A DNA stretch of 64,000 nt from QZLE01 sp033852135 (GCA_033852135.1 JAWSVB010000007.1:62001-126000); one strand, 5' to 3'. Positions 35,194 through 45,257 are shown, counted from the first letter of the stretch. The notes: generated by a model from the letters alone, not told the origin. Numbers and translations are program-made.

Positions 35194-36681
35194 ATGATTA
35201 AAAAATACCTTATCTTAATCATTGTTGCAGTTACTGCCTTTGTGGTTTTCATAACCTTTAGCATAAACACCTCAATTACCAATAAAAAACGGATCTATAA
35301 CATTGAAAATGTATATTTTCCGGTACTTGAAAGAGTTGATGCGACCATAGTCAGACTCGATAAAATTGAAAATTTATTTATTCAATTCGTGATAACTGGT
35401 GAAGAAGCCCTTCTTGAAGAAGCTGACCGTTTAAAGCGCGACTCCGATGCTGCATTAATAGATATTCATAATATATATCACCCATATAAAACACATACCA
35501 ATGAAATAATTAAAGAGTTAAACCAATATTATATTTTTGGATTAGATGCATCTTCACGCCTTTTTCAACATCAATTTTCACCTCAGCAATCTGAACAACA
35601 AAATGGCACCACAGAAAACCTGCAAAATCTTATTTTTAAGATGAATCAAAAGCTTGCATCATTACATAAAAAAATCGACCATTTTAGAACCTCATGCTAC
35701 AAAAGCTTTACCATCACCCTCAATACTGCTAACAGTGACGCTGATAAGATCCTATATCTTGGTATTATAATTGGCTTTTTTAACCTAATCATTATTACAA
35801 TATTAGTGCATTTTATTCGCCAATACCTCATAACTTTAAATGCCGTTAACGAAAACAACCTACACCTTGAAGAGCGAGTAGAGGAGCGTACCAAAGAGAT
35901 TAAGCGAATCCAAGAAGAGCTTTTAGAATCGAAAAAAATGGCCTCTCTTGGCGGGCTTGTAAATGGAATTTCCCATGAAATAAACACCCCGTTAGGAGCT
36001 TGTATAACTGCGATATCTCACCTTGAAGATCAAACAAATACGCTATTAAAAAACGTTCCAGAAGCACAAGAAAACAAATTCTTCCAAAAATACTTATATA
36101 ATTTAAATCCACTTGCAACACTAATTACCAGTAATTTAAATCAAATAGTTACCTTAATAGACACCTTCAAACTGGCTGCCGCAAACCAATCAATAGAAAA
36201 GGTTTGCGAAATTAACTTACACCATTTTCTTTCACAGATATTGATGAATGAGCAAATTAAATGTAAAAGCAATAGCATTGAATTACTTTTCGATTTTGCA
36301 GATGATATAAACATCACTACCTACCCAAATGTTTTAACCCAGGTGATTATCAGCTTGATTGAAAACTCAATGGTTCATGCATTTACACCTAACAATGAAA
36401 TTCAGGAAAAGCTAATTAAATTGGAAGTTACACTATACGAGAACAGTATTGACCTGACCATTTCGGATAATGGCATAGGAATGAATGAGGATGTTATAAA
36501 AAACCTATTTGAGCCGTTCTATACCACCAAAAGAGGCCAGGGAAGTTGTGGGCTTGGAATGCATATCGTTTACAATCTGATAAATCATAAGTTAATGGGA
36601 AAAATAAGTTGTATCAGTGAAATAAACAAAGGTACAAAAACAATAATTTCTCTACCTATCAATATAAAAGGGAAGGGTTAG
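35194..36681 (+). CDS. Membrane sensor histidine kinase
   Basis: The product is 495 residues. It has membrane helix 1 (about 5-25), a helical periplasmic sensor domain (about 30-185), membrane helix 2 (about 188-210), a coiled coil (ENNLHLEERVEERTKEIKRI), and the phospho-acceptor segment GISHEINTPLGA near residue 260. The ATPase N box ENSMVHAF is near 390, the G1 box DNGIGM near 427, and the G2 box is GLGMHIV. No receiver domain or adjacent response regulator is present, so it is an orphan kinase here. It is divergent from the porin/small-SBP set; a role in sensing the same ligand is inferred from position. Confidence 0.88.
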   Translation: MIKKYLILIIVAVTAFVVFITFSINTSITNKKRIYNIENVYFPVLERVDATIVRLDKIENLFIQFVITGEEALLEEADRLKRDSDAALIDIHNIYHPYKTHTNEIIKELNQYYIFGLDASSRLFQHQFSPQQSEQQNGTTENLQNLIFKMNQKLASLHKKIDHFRTSCYKSFTITLNTANSDADKILYLGIIIGFFNLIIITILVHFIRQYLITLNAVNENNLHLEERVEERTKEIKRIQEELLESKKMASLGGLVNGISHEINTPLGACITAISHLEDQTNTLLKNVPEAQENKFFQKYLYNLNPLATLITSNLNQIVTLIDTFKLAAANQSIEKVCEINLHHFLSQILMNEQIKCKSNSIELLFDFADDINITTYPNVLTQVIISLIENSMVHAFTPNNEIQEKLIKLEVTLYENSIDLTISDNGIGMNEDVIKNLFEPFYTTKRGQGSCGLGMHIVYNLINHKLMGKISCISEINKGTKTIISLPINIKGKG

Positions 36682-36687
36682 TATTTA

Positions 36688-36957
36688 CTAATAAGTAACA
36701 AAGCCATGAAAACCCCTTTTTTCTAACTTTTCTTTTCTAACATCCAGGACATCTGCAATTGCAGGCCCTCTTGCAAGCCACTTTTCAAACTCTGCAATAG
36801 ATTGCTCATCACCACACGCGACCACTTCCACATCTCCACTGGGTAGGTTTTTAGCATAACCAGTTATACCAAATTCATTAGCAGCTCTTTTTGCTCCAGA
36901 ACGATAACATACGCCTTGGACGTAACCAGAAACTGTATATTTAAATGCAGCAACCAT
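36688..36957 (-). CDS. acyP: Acylphosphatase
   Basis: The product is 89 residues and hydrolyses acyl phosphates. The phosphate loop with the catalytic Arg is VSGYVQGVCYRSGAKRAA, and the catalytic Asn is in ITGYAKNLPSGDVEV. It closes with FHGFVTY, a typical family end. It converges with the histidine kinase gene, 6 nt apart, and follows the BrkB-like gene on the same strand by 18 nt. Confidence 0.95.
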   Translation of the reverse strand: MVAAFKYTVSGYVQGVCYRSGAKRAANEFGITGYAKNLPSGDVEVVACGDEQSIAEFEKWLARGPAIADVLDVRKEKLEKRGFHGFVTY

Positions 36958-36975
36958 GTATCGAACCTTACCTTT

Positions 36976-38214
36976 CTATTTATCACCACTTTCAGAATAC
37001 AAAGTAACAACTGGGCATGAAAATGCACTTTCTATATCTTTATCAACCGTCTGTATCACCGAGGCAAGATTTTCATTCCATAGATCTTTCTTTGTCCAGC
37101 TATCTATCAAAGCAGGAAGAGAGTATGAATCAGAACGATACAGGTCTAAAATAGTTAGGCGTTCAGCATCGCGACATAACAACCATTTACTCTTATCTGA
37201 TAAAGCAATGATATTGGCTTTTTCAAGCTTTTGTAATATACGATTTAGGGTAAATTCATCTATCCCTTTTTCAGCATTAAGAAAATCGTTTTTACTGCGC
37301 TGCTCCCCTTTTAACTGCGACTGCCATAAATAGCCTATTACCCTTACAGCTAATACGAATTCCATATCTATACCTGATGCAATCCCTGCATCAGACTGCT
37401 TATAGCTACCAAGTGCATGTGCAAATTCTGCTCCAAGCAATACCACTAGCCAGGAGAGATAAATCCAAATCAAGAACAAAGGTATAGTCGCCAACGCACC
37501 ATATATTGCTTGATATGTGCTGAACTGGGTAACAAATATTCCAAATCCTTTTTTAGCTAACTCAAAGAAAATTGCACCTACTGCTGCCCCAGAAAGAGCA
37601 TGAAAAATATTCACCTTACGATTTGGTAATACCATATATAGAAATGTAAATGCTAAGGTCTCTGATATAAACGGTAGCATCCTTAACAGAGCTGGCTTAC
37701 TTATCGCCCCACCCTCTTCTACTAAAAACGGTAACGAAAACATATATGATGTCACCGCAAGACTTAAACCAATTAGCAATGGACCAAGAGTTAACACTGC
37801 CCAATACACAATAAATTCATAGATTTTATTGCGCGTAGCTTTAACCCCCCAGATTTTATTCATTGCGGCATCAATCGTGGACATCAGCAGTAGAGCTGTA
37901 ATTACAAGGCCTACTATACCCAGTGCTGTTAAATTGCTTGCTTTGCCTATAAATTCATTAAAATATTGCTGCATAACGTCACCCGAAGTTGGGATGAAGT
38001 TACTAAATATGAACTGTTGAATATCTTCACGTAGATCTTTAACCACCGGAAATGCGGCAATCAGAGAAAAGCATACAGCAAATAAAGGAACAACTGACAA
38101 TAAGGTTGTATAAGATAGGATTGCTGCGCTCTGTGTAGATTTATTGGACATAAACCTACCAGCTAGAAACTTAAGGAACAATTTAATATTGTTAAACCGC
38201 CCCTTCATATCCAT
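36976..38214 (-). CDS. YihY/BrkB family membrane protein with C-terminal winged helix
   Basis: This 412-residue protein has six membrane helices in the first 280 residues. The signature SAAILSYTTLLSVVPLFAVCF lies near residue 30 and YQAIYGALATIPLFLIWIYLSW near 240. The last 130 residues are soluble and resemble a winged-helix domain, as in the longer members of this family. It was once thought to be RNase BN, which is no longer accepted; the function is unknown. The lipoprotein gene upstream ends 1 nt before it, so they are one unit. Confidence 0.88.
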   Translation of the reverse strand: MDMKGRFNNIKLFLKFLAGRFMSNKSTQSAAILSYTTLLSVVPLFAVCFSLIAAFPVVKDLREDIQQFIFSNFIPTSGDVMQQYFNEFIGKASNLTALGIVGLVITALLLMSTIDAAMNKIWGVKATRNKIYEFIVYWAVLTLGPLLIGLSLAVTSYMFSLPFLVEEGGAISKPALLRMLPFISETLAFTFLYMVLPNRKVNIFHALSGAAVGAIFFELAKKGFGIFVTQFSTYQAIYGALATIPLFLIWIYLSWLVVLLGAEFAHALGSYKQSDAGIASGIDMEFVLAVRVIGYLWQSQLKGEQRSKNDFLNAEKGIDEFTLNRILQKLEKANIIALSDKSKWLLCRDAERLTILDLYRSDSYSLPALIDSWTKKDLWNENLASVIQTVDKDIESAFSCPVVTLYSESGDK

Positions 38215-38215
38215 A

Positions 38216-38527
38216 TTAGTTCTCTTTTCCTTTGGACCTTTTTAGTGAAATATCTCGTGCGGCAGACGCGCGATCTTGTGATTCTATTGCATGTTGTTTT
38301 GCGGCATCATAGTTTCCGCTATCAAGATCTTTTCTCGCTTTCTCCAGCAAAACTTGCGCCTCTGCTAATGATTCAGCTGCAAATTTATCTGCGCCTGCTT
38401 CTTGAGCTGAACGAATTGTTTGCCGAGCATCACTCATCTCCTGCACTGGAACATATGAACAAGCAAACAGTGTAAAAAAACATATATATAGAACTGATGA
38501 GAATTTTAATATTATTGATCTTGTCAC
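38216..38527 (-). CDS. DUF4398 lipoprotein
   Basis: This 103-residue protein has a lipoprotein signal peptide (VLYICFFTLFACS, Cys near residue 23). The mature part is one long alpha-helical stretch with repeated Ala and charged residues (ARQTIRSAQEAGADKFAAES and so on). That matches DUF4398 proteins of the gammaproteobacterial cell envelope. The function is unknown. It sits immediately ahead of the YihY-like gene. Confidence 0.82.
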   Translation of the reverse strand: MTRSIILKFSSVLYICFFTLFACSYVPVQEMSDARQTIRSAQEAGADKFAAESLAEAQVLLEKARKDLDSGNYDAAKQHAIESQDRASAARDISLKRSKGKEN

Positions 38528-38701
38528 AACAAACTCGCATTAACTAAAAGATTGATATTAAACTTAATGTCTAAAACTTATTAATCTCTTTTAAAACCAC
38601 CAATTAACTATAAATGTAGAACGAAGTTAAAATTATACAAGTGATTTTTAAACAATATTTGAGAATACCCATATAAGTTTCTAATTTATTATTAATTTAT
38701 A

Positions 38702-38731
38702 TAAAAAAAGAGGGACATATAGTCCCTCCTT
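38702..38731 (-). terminator. Intrinsic terminator after thiolase 2
   Basis: On the minus strand GAGGGAC and GTCCCTC form a 7-bp stem around TATAT, followed by TTTTTTTAT. It lies about 50 nt after the thiolase stop. Confidence 0.9.
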
Positions 38732-38781
38732 TCATATTAGCTGTCAACTACACTAATCCACTTATTTATAATAAAAGTGAA

Positions 38782-40047
38782 TTACTTAGTTCTTTTAAGA
38801 ACTGTGACACAGTTTGTTACAGCTGAACCGCCAACATTAAATGTAACACCAACTTCTGGTTGACCTTTAGTTGTTGTTGCACCAATTGGAGCACCAACAA
38901 GCTGCTTATATGCCAGAGCGTGCATTGAAGCACCAGTTGCACCAACTGGGTGACCTTTAGCTTTAAGACCACCAGAAAGGTTAACAGAAACTTTCTCATC
39001 ATCTTTAGTGAAGCGACCAGCCATGTAATCGTAACCAGCTTTACCATCTTCAGATAAGCCAAGAGCTTCTGTAGTAAGTAGTTGGTTGATTGTGAAGCAG
39101 TCATGAACCTCAGCAAAGTCGATATCATCAGATGTGATACCTGCTTCTGCGAATGATTTTGCAACCGCATCTTTACCAGCTTCAAGGGTGTATTTCTTAT
39201 CACGCTTGCTTAGTGGTAGATATTCTGCAGATTGGCCAATACCAGCAATCTCAACAGCTTTTGCGTCACCAGGTAGGCTATCAGATGCAGAAAGTACAAG
39301 AGCAGCAGCACCATCAGATACTAGAGAGCAATCATGCAGTCTTAGAGGATCTGCAATCATCATGTTTGCGCCTTTGCCTTCATCAGGCATAGCTAGAATA
39401 GCTTCAGCTGTTGTGATACCAAGCTTTTCAGTTAAACCGCCAGGACCAAAGTGAGCAAGTGGGTTTTCAATACCATTTGCATAACAAAGACCAGATACTG
39501 AAGCCAACATCTTACGTAGTTCTTCGCCATCAATACCGTAATGTGCGCTGTAGCTTTTTGCTAGTTCAGCAAATAGACCAGGGAAGGTCATACCGCTAGC
39601 ACCCTCTTCAGGGTAGTATGAGCTACATGCTAGTGCATGAGTTACACCGCGAGTATCAAGAAGATTCATCTTCTCAACACCAATAACCAATACGTTTTTA
39701 GCTCTACCAGCTTCGATCATGTAAGCTGCATCATAAAGTGCTACTGAAGAAGATGCACAAGCACACTCTGTACGAGTCATCGGCTTAAGACGTAGAGCTG
39801 GGTCAATTAAAACACCAAGGGGAGCAACATGCTCTTGGTTTGCAAACATAGATGGGGAGCAAGAGCCAACATATACTGCATCGATATCTTTGGCTTCAAG
39901 ACCAGAATCTTCAATTGCACCACGACCAGCTTCAATAAATAGCTCATAGAAAGATTTTAGATCTGTAATCTCTTTTGTTTCTCTATCTCTTTTAATAAAT
40001 GCGCCAAACTCGGTGTTATATGCGCCAATTATACTGACTTTACTCAT
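38782..40047 (-). CDS. Thiolase / acetyl-CoA acetyltransferase (SCP2-type)
   Basis: This protein of about 421 residues is a thiolase of the nondegradative, SCP2-like branch. The active-site Cys is in RTECACASSSVALYD, with His in EVHDCFTINQL and GHPVGATGASMHA. It is distant from the thiolase at 27290 and usually acts on longer or branched acyl-CoA, which is not testable here. I start at 40047 because AGAGGAA lies just upstream; the frame extends 20 codons further. It is a single gene closed by its own terminator, with codon use fairly biased like that of the first thiolase. Confidence 0.88.
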   Translation of the reverse strand: MSKVSIIGAYNTEFGAFIKRDRETKEITDLKSFYELFIEAGRGAIEDSGLEAKDIDAVYVGSCSPSMFANQEHVAPLGVLIDPALRLKPMTRTECACASSSVALYDAAYMIEAGRAKNVLVIGVEKMNLLDTRGVTHALACSSYYPEEGASGMTFPGLFAELAKSYSAHYGIDGEELRKMLASVSGLCYANGIENPLAHFGPGGLTEKLGITTAEAILAMPDEGKGANMMIADPLRLHDCSLVSDGAAALVLSASDSLPGDAKAVEIAGIGQSAEYLPLSKRDKKYTLEAGKDAVAKSFAEAGITSDDIDFAEVHDCFTINQLLTTEALGLSEDGKAGYDYMAGRFTKDDEKVSVNLSGGLKAKGHPVGATGASMHALAYKQLVGAPIGATTTKGQPEVGVTFNVGGSAVTNCVTVLKRTK

Positions 40048-40233
40048 AATGGTTCCTCTGTTCTTTGTTAAAAAAACCAAAGCCTGCCAACATCCATTTA
40101 TAGGCAAACCCTATACAACTGAATATCCGATAATATTCAGGAGAATTCATTCTATACATGATTAATAAAATTAGCCAGCCCATTTTGCTTTGCAACAATT
40201 AGCTAAAAAACCATGCATTAAACAATCAAAATC

Positions 40234-40989
40234 TTAGTTAATAAACTTTATAAACGATTTCAACATCTTCTCTGGACACTCTTTTGTTATCACGTGCCCT
40301 GACTCAAATTCGATCAATTGAGCATTATGGATGTGGTTTTGTAGGTTATATGCATGTTCCCGCGATACGATTGCATCAAATTTTGCAGCGATTATTAAAA
40401 CTGGAACATCAATCCTGGAAAAATCCATTGTTGTAAGTCTATATCTTGCAGCGCTATGAAAAAGATTTATTAGGCCTTCTTGGGTTCTGCCTTCAATAAG
40501 TTGCTTTTTAACATATAAGACTTTTTCTTGGTTATTTTGCGCCCACCCCTTATGAAACATATCAGGCATAATCACATCAACCAAGGCTTCTAACCCTTCG
40601 TTTTTTAATATCTCATACCAATGCTTAAACTGTGATACACGCTCAACATCGCGTTTACTAACAACCCCATTTACGCAAAGCTTATTTACTCTATGCGGAT
40701 ATCTTTTAGCTAACCCCAAAGCTAATGTTCCACCCAACGCTTCACCTACAACATCAATTTTATCGATTCCAAGCTCATCTAAAACAGATATCACATCATC
40801 AATAATGTCATCAAGAGAGAAATCTGCACCCCCATTAGGGTGATGCCCTCTATATCCTATTCTAATTATTTGAAAACCTTCTGCTACGGCAAGTTCAACA
40901 AAGCGACCTAAAACTTGATGCGGCTGCAGCATTCCACCCAAAAATAAAACAGGATGCCCGCTACCATGAATTTCATATGGAGGTTTCAT
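40234..40989 (-). CDS. Alpha/beta-hydrolase fold protein lacking the nucleophile Ser
   Basis: The product is 251 residues. The oxyanion/loop region HPVLFLGGMLQPH and the acid and base positions (AKFDAIVSREH, FESGHVITKE) fit the fold. The nucleophile elbow, usually GxSxG, reads VGEALGGTLA with Ala at residue 84. The codon is GCG on the coding strand and the frame is intact, so the protein is probably not a normal serine hydrolase. It may be a binding protein or use another chemistry. It starts 1 nt after the hda stop, so the two are co-transcribed. Confidence 0.75.
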   Translation of the reverse strand: MKPPYEIHGSGHPVLFLGGMLQPHQVLGRFVELAVAEGFQIIRIGYRGHHPNGGADFSLDDIIDDVISVLDELGIDKIDVVGEALGGTLALGLAKRYPHRVNKLCVNGVVSKRDVERVSQFKHWYEILKNEGLEALVDVIMPDMFHKGWAQNNQEKVLYVKKQLIEGRTQEGLINLFHSAARYRLTTMDFSRIDVPVLIIAAKFDAIVSREHAYNLQNHIHNAQLIEFESGHVITKECPEKMLKSFIKFIN

Positions 40990-40990
40990 C

Positions 40991-41731
40991 TTAATATTCC
41001 AATGAATCGGTGTCTGATGGTGATTCTATATCCAGCAATGATTTTACAAATGGTATTGTTATCTTCCTTTTTGCTACCAATGATTCTTTATCAATCAAAT
41101 CAAGAAAATCGAACAGCTGCCCCATATCTCGCGGCAACCTTTTTATTAGATATAACCCAACAGCCTCAGGAATCTCGAATCCTCTGAGCTTGGATCTAAA
41201 TTGAATGCATTTTAATTTCCCATCATCATCAAGTGGTATTATTCTGGAGTTCAGTCCCCAACTAAGGCGAGACTCCAAATCAGGAAGCTGGATACCTAGT
41301 TCATGCACATTCTTTTGAGCAGCAACCAGAACTTTATTACCTTCACCCCAAGTGCGATTTAAAAGATGGAATATTGCTTCTTCCCACTCTTTTAATCCAA
41401 CTACCTGCTCAATTTCATCCAGGCAAACCAGGTCTGCCGTTTCCAGCCCGTCTAAAACTGATACAGGATAATTCTTTACATTACTAAATGGTAAATAATA
41501 AACATTGCGGTCTTTTTCTAACCCTTGGTTTTGCACCCCTTGAAGTAGGTGGCTTTTACCACATCCTGAACCACCCCATAGATACAGAATCTTAACTTGT
41601 GAATCTTGAGTTAAGCTTTCAATATCAGCAAAAACCTGTTCATTTCCAGAAACATAATAATTCTCAAAGGTTTTATTATCATTAAGGCTGATATCAAGTG
41701 ATATCTGTTGATTTATTTCTGGTTTTTCCAT
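40991..41731 (-). CDS. hda: DnaA regulatory inactivator Hda
   Basis: This 246-residue DnaA paralogue of the AAA+ class stimulates ATP hydrolysis on DnaA after replication starts. The N-terminal QQISLDI is a clamp-binding peptide. The P-loop reads LWGGSGCGKSHLLQG and the Walker B region LVCLDEIEQ. The C-terminal DnaA DNA-binding domain is absent, as expected. The perM-like gene and DUF2066 gene nearby are its usual neighbours. Confidence 0.93.
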   Translation of the reverse strand: MEKPEINQQISLDISLNDNKTFENYYVSGNEQVFADIESLTQDSQVKILYLWGGSGCGKSHLLQGVQNQGLEKDRNVYYLPFSNVKNYPVSVLDGLETADLVCLDEIEQVVGLKEWEEAIFHLLNRTWGEGNKVLVAAQKNVHELGIQLPDLESRLSWGLNSRIIPLDDDGKLKCIQFRSKLRGFEIPEAVGLYLIKRLPRDMGQLFDFLDLIDKESLVAKRKITIPFVKSLLDIESPSDTDSLEY

Positions 41732-41863
41732 TCAATTACTCTTTGAATTGATACAGTTTTAGACTTTTATGCAGAGGCCACATTGTAAGGGAATGCTTAG
41801 CTCAAATAAACTTCTAACCTATAAAATCAATTTACTATACCAGCCTCTAGAAACATCAGGTAG

Positions 41864-42607
41864 CTATGGCTGCATCGGGATAGTTTTAAACATATCGATT
41901 TTAATATCAAACTTAGACTCATGGTGCAGAGCTACAGAGAGCACGTACTCATCATTTATTAACGGAGTATCAAACTGCCACCCTTTTTCACTTTCTAATT
42001 TAAACTCAGCATCAGTTAACTTAGAAAAATCAACACACACCTGATTTTGATGATGCAGGTCAAAAGAAACCTTATTAAGTGCTGAACCTAATGTCTCACC
42101 TCTTGCTTTTATATACGCTTCTTTTAAAGTCCAGTAGGTATAAAATCTCTTTTTTTGCTCAATACCATCTTTAGATTGCAAATCAATCACCTCAGAGCAA
42201 GAAAAATAGTTTTCAGCTATATCCATTATCGATCTATTTGGATCTATTTTTTCAATATCAATACCGCAATCAATATCATTGGTGACTATAATCGCTGCAT
42301 ATTTACCTGAATGGGATAAATTAAACTTAATGGGGAGGCATTCTCCATCTTCATTTACCGCCTGCGGCTTACCACTTTCTAAACAAGTGAATTGTAGGTC
42401 TTTTGGCGCTATCTCAACATAATTTGCGAGAACAGAGCGCACCAGAGCATGTGAGACTAAAAATTGTTTTTTATCTTTATCAAAACGAAAACGCTCATAG
42501 CGAGACATTTCATCAGCAGATAATTGTGTTCGATAAATATCTAACAGGTATGGGTCAACAATATCATCTATATCAGTTATCCATATATGAATGCTATTTT
42601 GGAGCAT
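41864..42607 (-). CDS. 4'-phosphopantetheinyl transferase (Sfp-type)
   Basis: This 247-residue enzyme transfers phosphopantetheine from CoA to carrier proteins. The Mg-binding signatures are CGIDIEKID and WTLKEAYIKARGE, separated by about 40 residues, as in Sfp/EntD/HetI. The length and two-domain repeat fit the Sfp subgroup rather than the short AcpS. No NRPS or PKS genes are in the window, so the carrier protein it serves cannot be named. The neighbours hda and perM suggest insertion into the usual block. Confidence 0.88.
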   Translation of the reverse strand: MLQNSIHIWITDIDDIVDPYLLDIYRTQLSADEMSRYERFRFDKDKKQFLVSHALVRSVLANYVEIAPKDLQFTCLESGKPQAVNEDGECLPIKFNLSHSGKYAAIIVTNDIDCGIDIEKIDPNRSIMDIAENYFSCSEVIDLQSKDGIEQKKRFYTYWTLKEAYIKARGETLGSALNKVSFDLHHQNQVCVDFSKLTDAEFKLESEKGWQFDTPLINDEYVLSVALHHESKFDIKIDMFKTIPMQP

Positions 42608-42673
42608 TATCTAACCTTCATTTCCTTCCAATCATTCGAGTTTTTACTAACCGTATTTATTAGCTTTAAACTA

Positions 42674-43801
42674 TTAATTAGCCCTATTTGATTCTTGGTT
42701 TAACTTTTCTTCGGCACCTTCTTGCTCTTTTCCGTAAAGCCTACTTTCAAGATACAATTCATATCCATAACGTAATAACACCATAATTACGGCAGCAACT
42801 GGAAGGGCAATCAATACACCGACAAAACCAAAAAGCTGACCACCAGCCAACACAGCAAATATTACCGCAACTGGATGCAACCCTATTTTATCACCCACAA
42901 GATTTGGCGTTAAAAACATCCCTTCAGCAGCTTGACCAACTCCAAATACAATTACGATATAAACTAGATGGGTAAAATCTCCAAACTGAAGCAATGATGC
43001 TAAACCTGCAGCAACTATACCGATAATAAAACCAAGATATGGAACAAAACTAACTAAGCCAGCTATCACTCCAATTAATAAAGCTAAATCTAACCCAACT
43101 ATACTTAATCCGACGGAATAAATAATGCTTAAGCACAGCATTACCATTATCTGCCCACGGATAAATGCACCAAGAACAGAGTCAGACTCATTTACCAATT
43201 TTAAGGTTGTTGTCTCAACATTGCGTGGTAATAGAACATGTACCTTAGCCACTATTTCATCCCAATCTCGAAGTAAGTAAAAGGTAACAACAGGGATAAG
43301 TACCAAATTACCAATCACCGAAACAATAGCTATTCCAGAACCAAATATTGAAGATGCTACCTTGGTAATCATTTTCTGCAGAGAGTTACTTTCAGAACCA
43401 AGCATCTCTTTTACCTGCTCAGCACCTATAGAGTTAAAATCAATACCAAATCTCTCTGTAATATATGGCAGCCAAACATTTAACATCTGGCTCTTATATA
43501 AAGGTAACTTAGCTGCCAGAGACGTTACTTGCCCCTCAATAGAAGGTATAACCAGAATTATCCCGACAAAGATAAATATTGTAAGCACAAAGAAAACCAC
43601 GATTACAGAAACCGTACGAGAACATTTTTTTGCCTCAAGCCTGTCTGCCAGGGGATCTCCCAAATAAGCCAAAAATGCAGCAACAAGAAAAGGGGTTAAA
43701 ACTGGAGCTAGCAGTTTTAGAAACCAACCAACACCTGTTGCAACAATTCCTGCAAGAACTATGGCAGATAAAATAATCACTACTCTTAATGATCTTGTCA
43801 T
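42674..43801 (-). CDS. perM: AI-2E/PerM family membrane transporter
   Basis: This 375-residue protein has seven to eight membrane helices, including the family LIGVIAGLVSFVPYLGFIIG and the conserved ending VGDKIGLHPVAVIFAVLAGGQLFGFVG. Family members are permeases of uncertain substrate; some have been linked to autoinducer-2 export. It is commonly found next to hda, purM and DUF2066 in gammaproteobacteria, which is the case here. Confidence 0.88.
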   Translation of the reverse strand: MTRSLRVVIILSAIVLAGIVATGVGWFLKLLAPVLTPFLVAAFLAYLGDPLADRLEAKKCSRTVSVIVVFFVLTIFIFVGIILVIPSIEGQVTSLAAKLPLYKSQMLNVWLPYITERFGIDFNSIGAEQVKEMLGSESNSLQKMITKVASSIFGSGIAIVSVIGNLVLIPVVTFYLLRDWDEIVAKVHVLLPRNVETTTLKLVNESDSVLGAFIRGQIMVMLCLSIIYSVGLSIVGLDLALLIGVIAGLVSFVPYLGFIIGIVAAGLASLLQFGDFTHLVYIVIVFGVGQAAEGMFLTPNLVGDKIGLHPVAVIFAVLAGGQLFGFVGVLIALPVAAVIMVLLRYGYELYLESRLYGKEQEGAEEKLNQESNRAN

Positions 43802-43870
43802 GATATTTCCTTATTACAGAGGCTTAAACTATAGCTTTTCCGTAGCCAGCCTATAAAAATCAACTAATTT

Positions 43871-44965
43871 CTACAGCAGCCTATACACATAAAAAGTTTC
43901 TGGCTGCGACTCTCCATCTTGCTTCTCTTCACTAACCATTGATTGCACTTTTAGTAAGAGGTTGCCAGAGTCTATAGCATTAAAAAATAGGTCCGTTTGC
44001 CCTTCGATAATAACTTCAAAGGTGATGCGGCTATCTTTCACAGAGATCACTTTTAAAGCGACGACACCAGCTTGCGATTCCAAATACTTCATGATTTTTG
44101 CATATTTTGCTGTAGTATCAATTGCATCAATCTTAATCTCAAAACTAGTTTTAGAGTCATTACCGGGGGCAAGAGCATAATAACTGCTTAAAACACCTAC
44201 GCTTCCATCAACACCACTAGCAATAACATTGTTGATATTTTCTCCTGCACCTACCCAACTCTCCTCTTTATCCATCCCCCAGAAAGTCCACTTTGCATCC
44301 CAATTTCCAGATGCAGAGCGAAATAGCCTTCCAACTAATACATGAGAGCTACCATACCGCTCTGAAGCAGAGAGAATCTCCTCTTTAAATCCAGCCCAAA
44401 CATCGGAAAAGCGAATCTTTCCCATATCGTTAATATCCATCAATGGAGTAACTATGGGTAAGCCGCGTTTTTTTGCAGCGCGAATTAACTCATCCCTAAC
44501 CTGGATATCAGAATCTGGGCTAACTATATAACGATAACTACCATCTTCAACCGCAAGCCAGACTAAAACTTCTGGGCGATTTGAGGGCCAAACTGGCAAG
44601 CCTCTTTCACGTAAAAGATTAGCAATAGCGCCCTTGTCAAAGTTTATAAATAGATCTAGTGATGTAATCGCTGTTTCACTATTATTTGCTTGATACTGAA
44701 AACGGGAAACATATTTAGCAACGTTCTTTATATCTAGCTGTATGCTTGGTTCATTAGCAATATATATATCACCTGTAGCACGAACCAATACATCTACAAA
44801 TCCAAGCTGTAATGCGATATCCCTCTCTTCAGCCTCCTGCCCAGCAATAGGAACTAAGGACTCATAAATTCCCTTAACCTCAACAGCATGTAACACCAGG
44901 GAATAACTAAACAATACAATAAAAAAAACAATCCTTTTCAAAAGAGGTTCTCCAGCCATTAGCAT
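43871..44965 (-). CDS. DUF2066 periplasmic protein
   Basis: This 364-residue protein has an N-terminal signal (KRIVFFIVLFSYSLVLHAVEV). The segment DIALQLGFVDVLVRATGD, followed by VSRFQYQ and the repeated GLPVWPSNRPEVLVWLAV, is characteristic of DUF2066 proteins. Function is unknown. It is conserved beside purM/purN and the perM-hda block in pseudomonads and relatives. It is divergent from purM. Confidence 0.85.
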   Translation of the reverse strand: MLMAGEPLLKRIVFFIVLFSYSLVLHAVEVKGIYESLVPIAGQEAEERDIALQLGFVDVLVRATGDIYIANEPSIQLDIKNVAKYVSRFQYQANNSETAITSLDLFINFDKGAIANLLRERGLPVWPSNRPEVLVWLAVEDGSYRYIVSPDSDIQVRDELIRAAKKRGLPIVTPLMDINDMGKIRFSDVWAGFKEEILSASERYGSSHVLVGRLFRSASGNWDAKWTFWGMDKEESWVGAGENINNVIASGVDGSVGVLSSYYALAPGNDSKTSFEIKIDAIDTTAKYAKIMKYLESQAGVVALKVISVKDSRITFEVIIEGQTDLFFNAIDSGNLLLKVQSMVSEEKQDGESQPETFYVYRLL

Positions 44966-45257
44966 CGATACACTTAATAATTAAAAACAAGTAAAATTCA
45001 ATAACACTGAATATTTCACAAACATAGCTGTTTTTCAAATAAGGAACAAATTATTTACTCCCCATAGAAGCCCCACACACGGTTTATTTATGCGTAATCA
45101 GTAAAATTACCTGCATAAAATACTATTTCCTCCTTATAAAAATTCTTAAATTAGGATAAAATCCGCGCTTTCAGCAATTCATCAACTATTAGCCGAACCT
45201 AGCATACAAACTCATGTATACAAAGGACAAAGGCGCACTAATCTGGAATATTTATCT

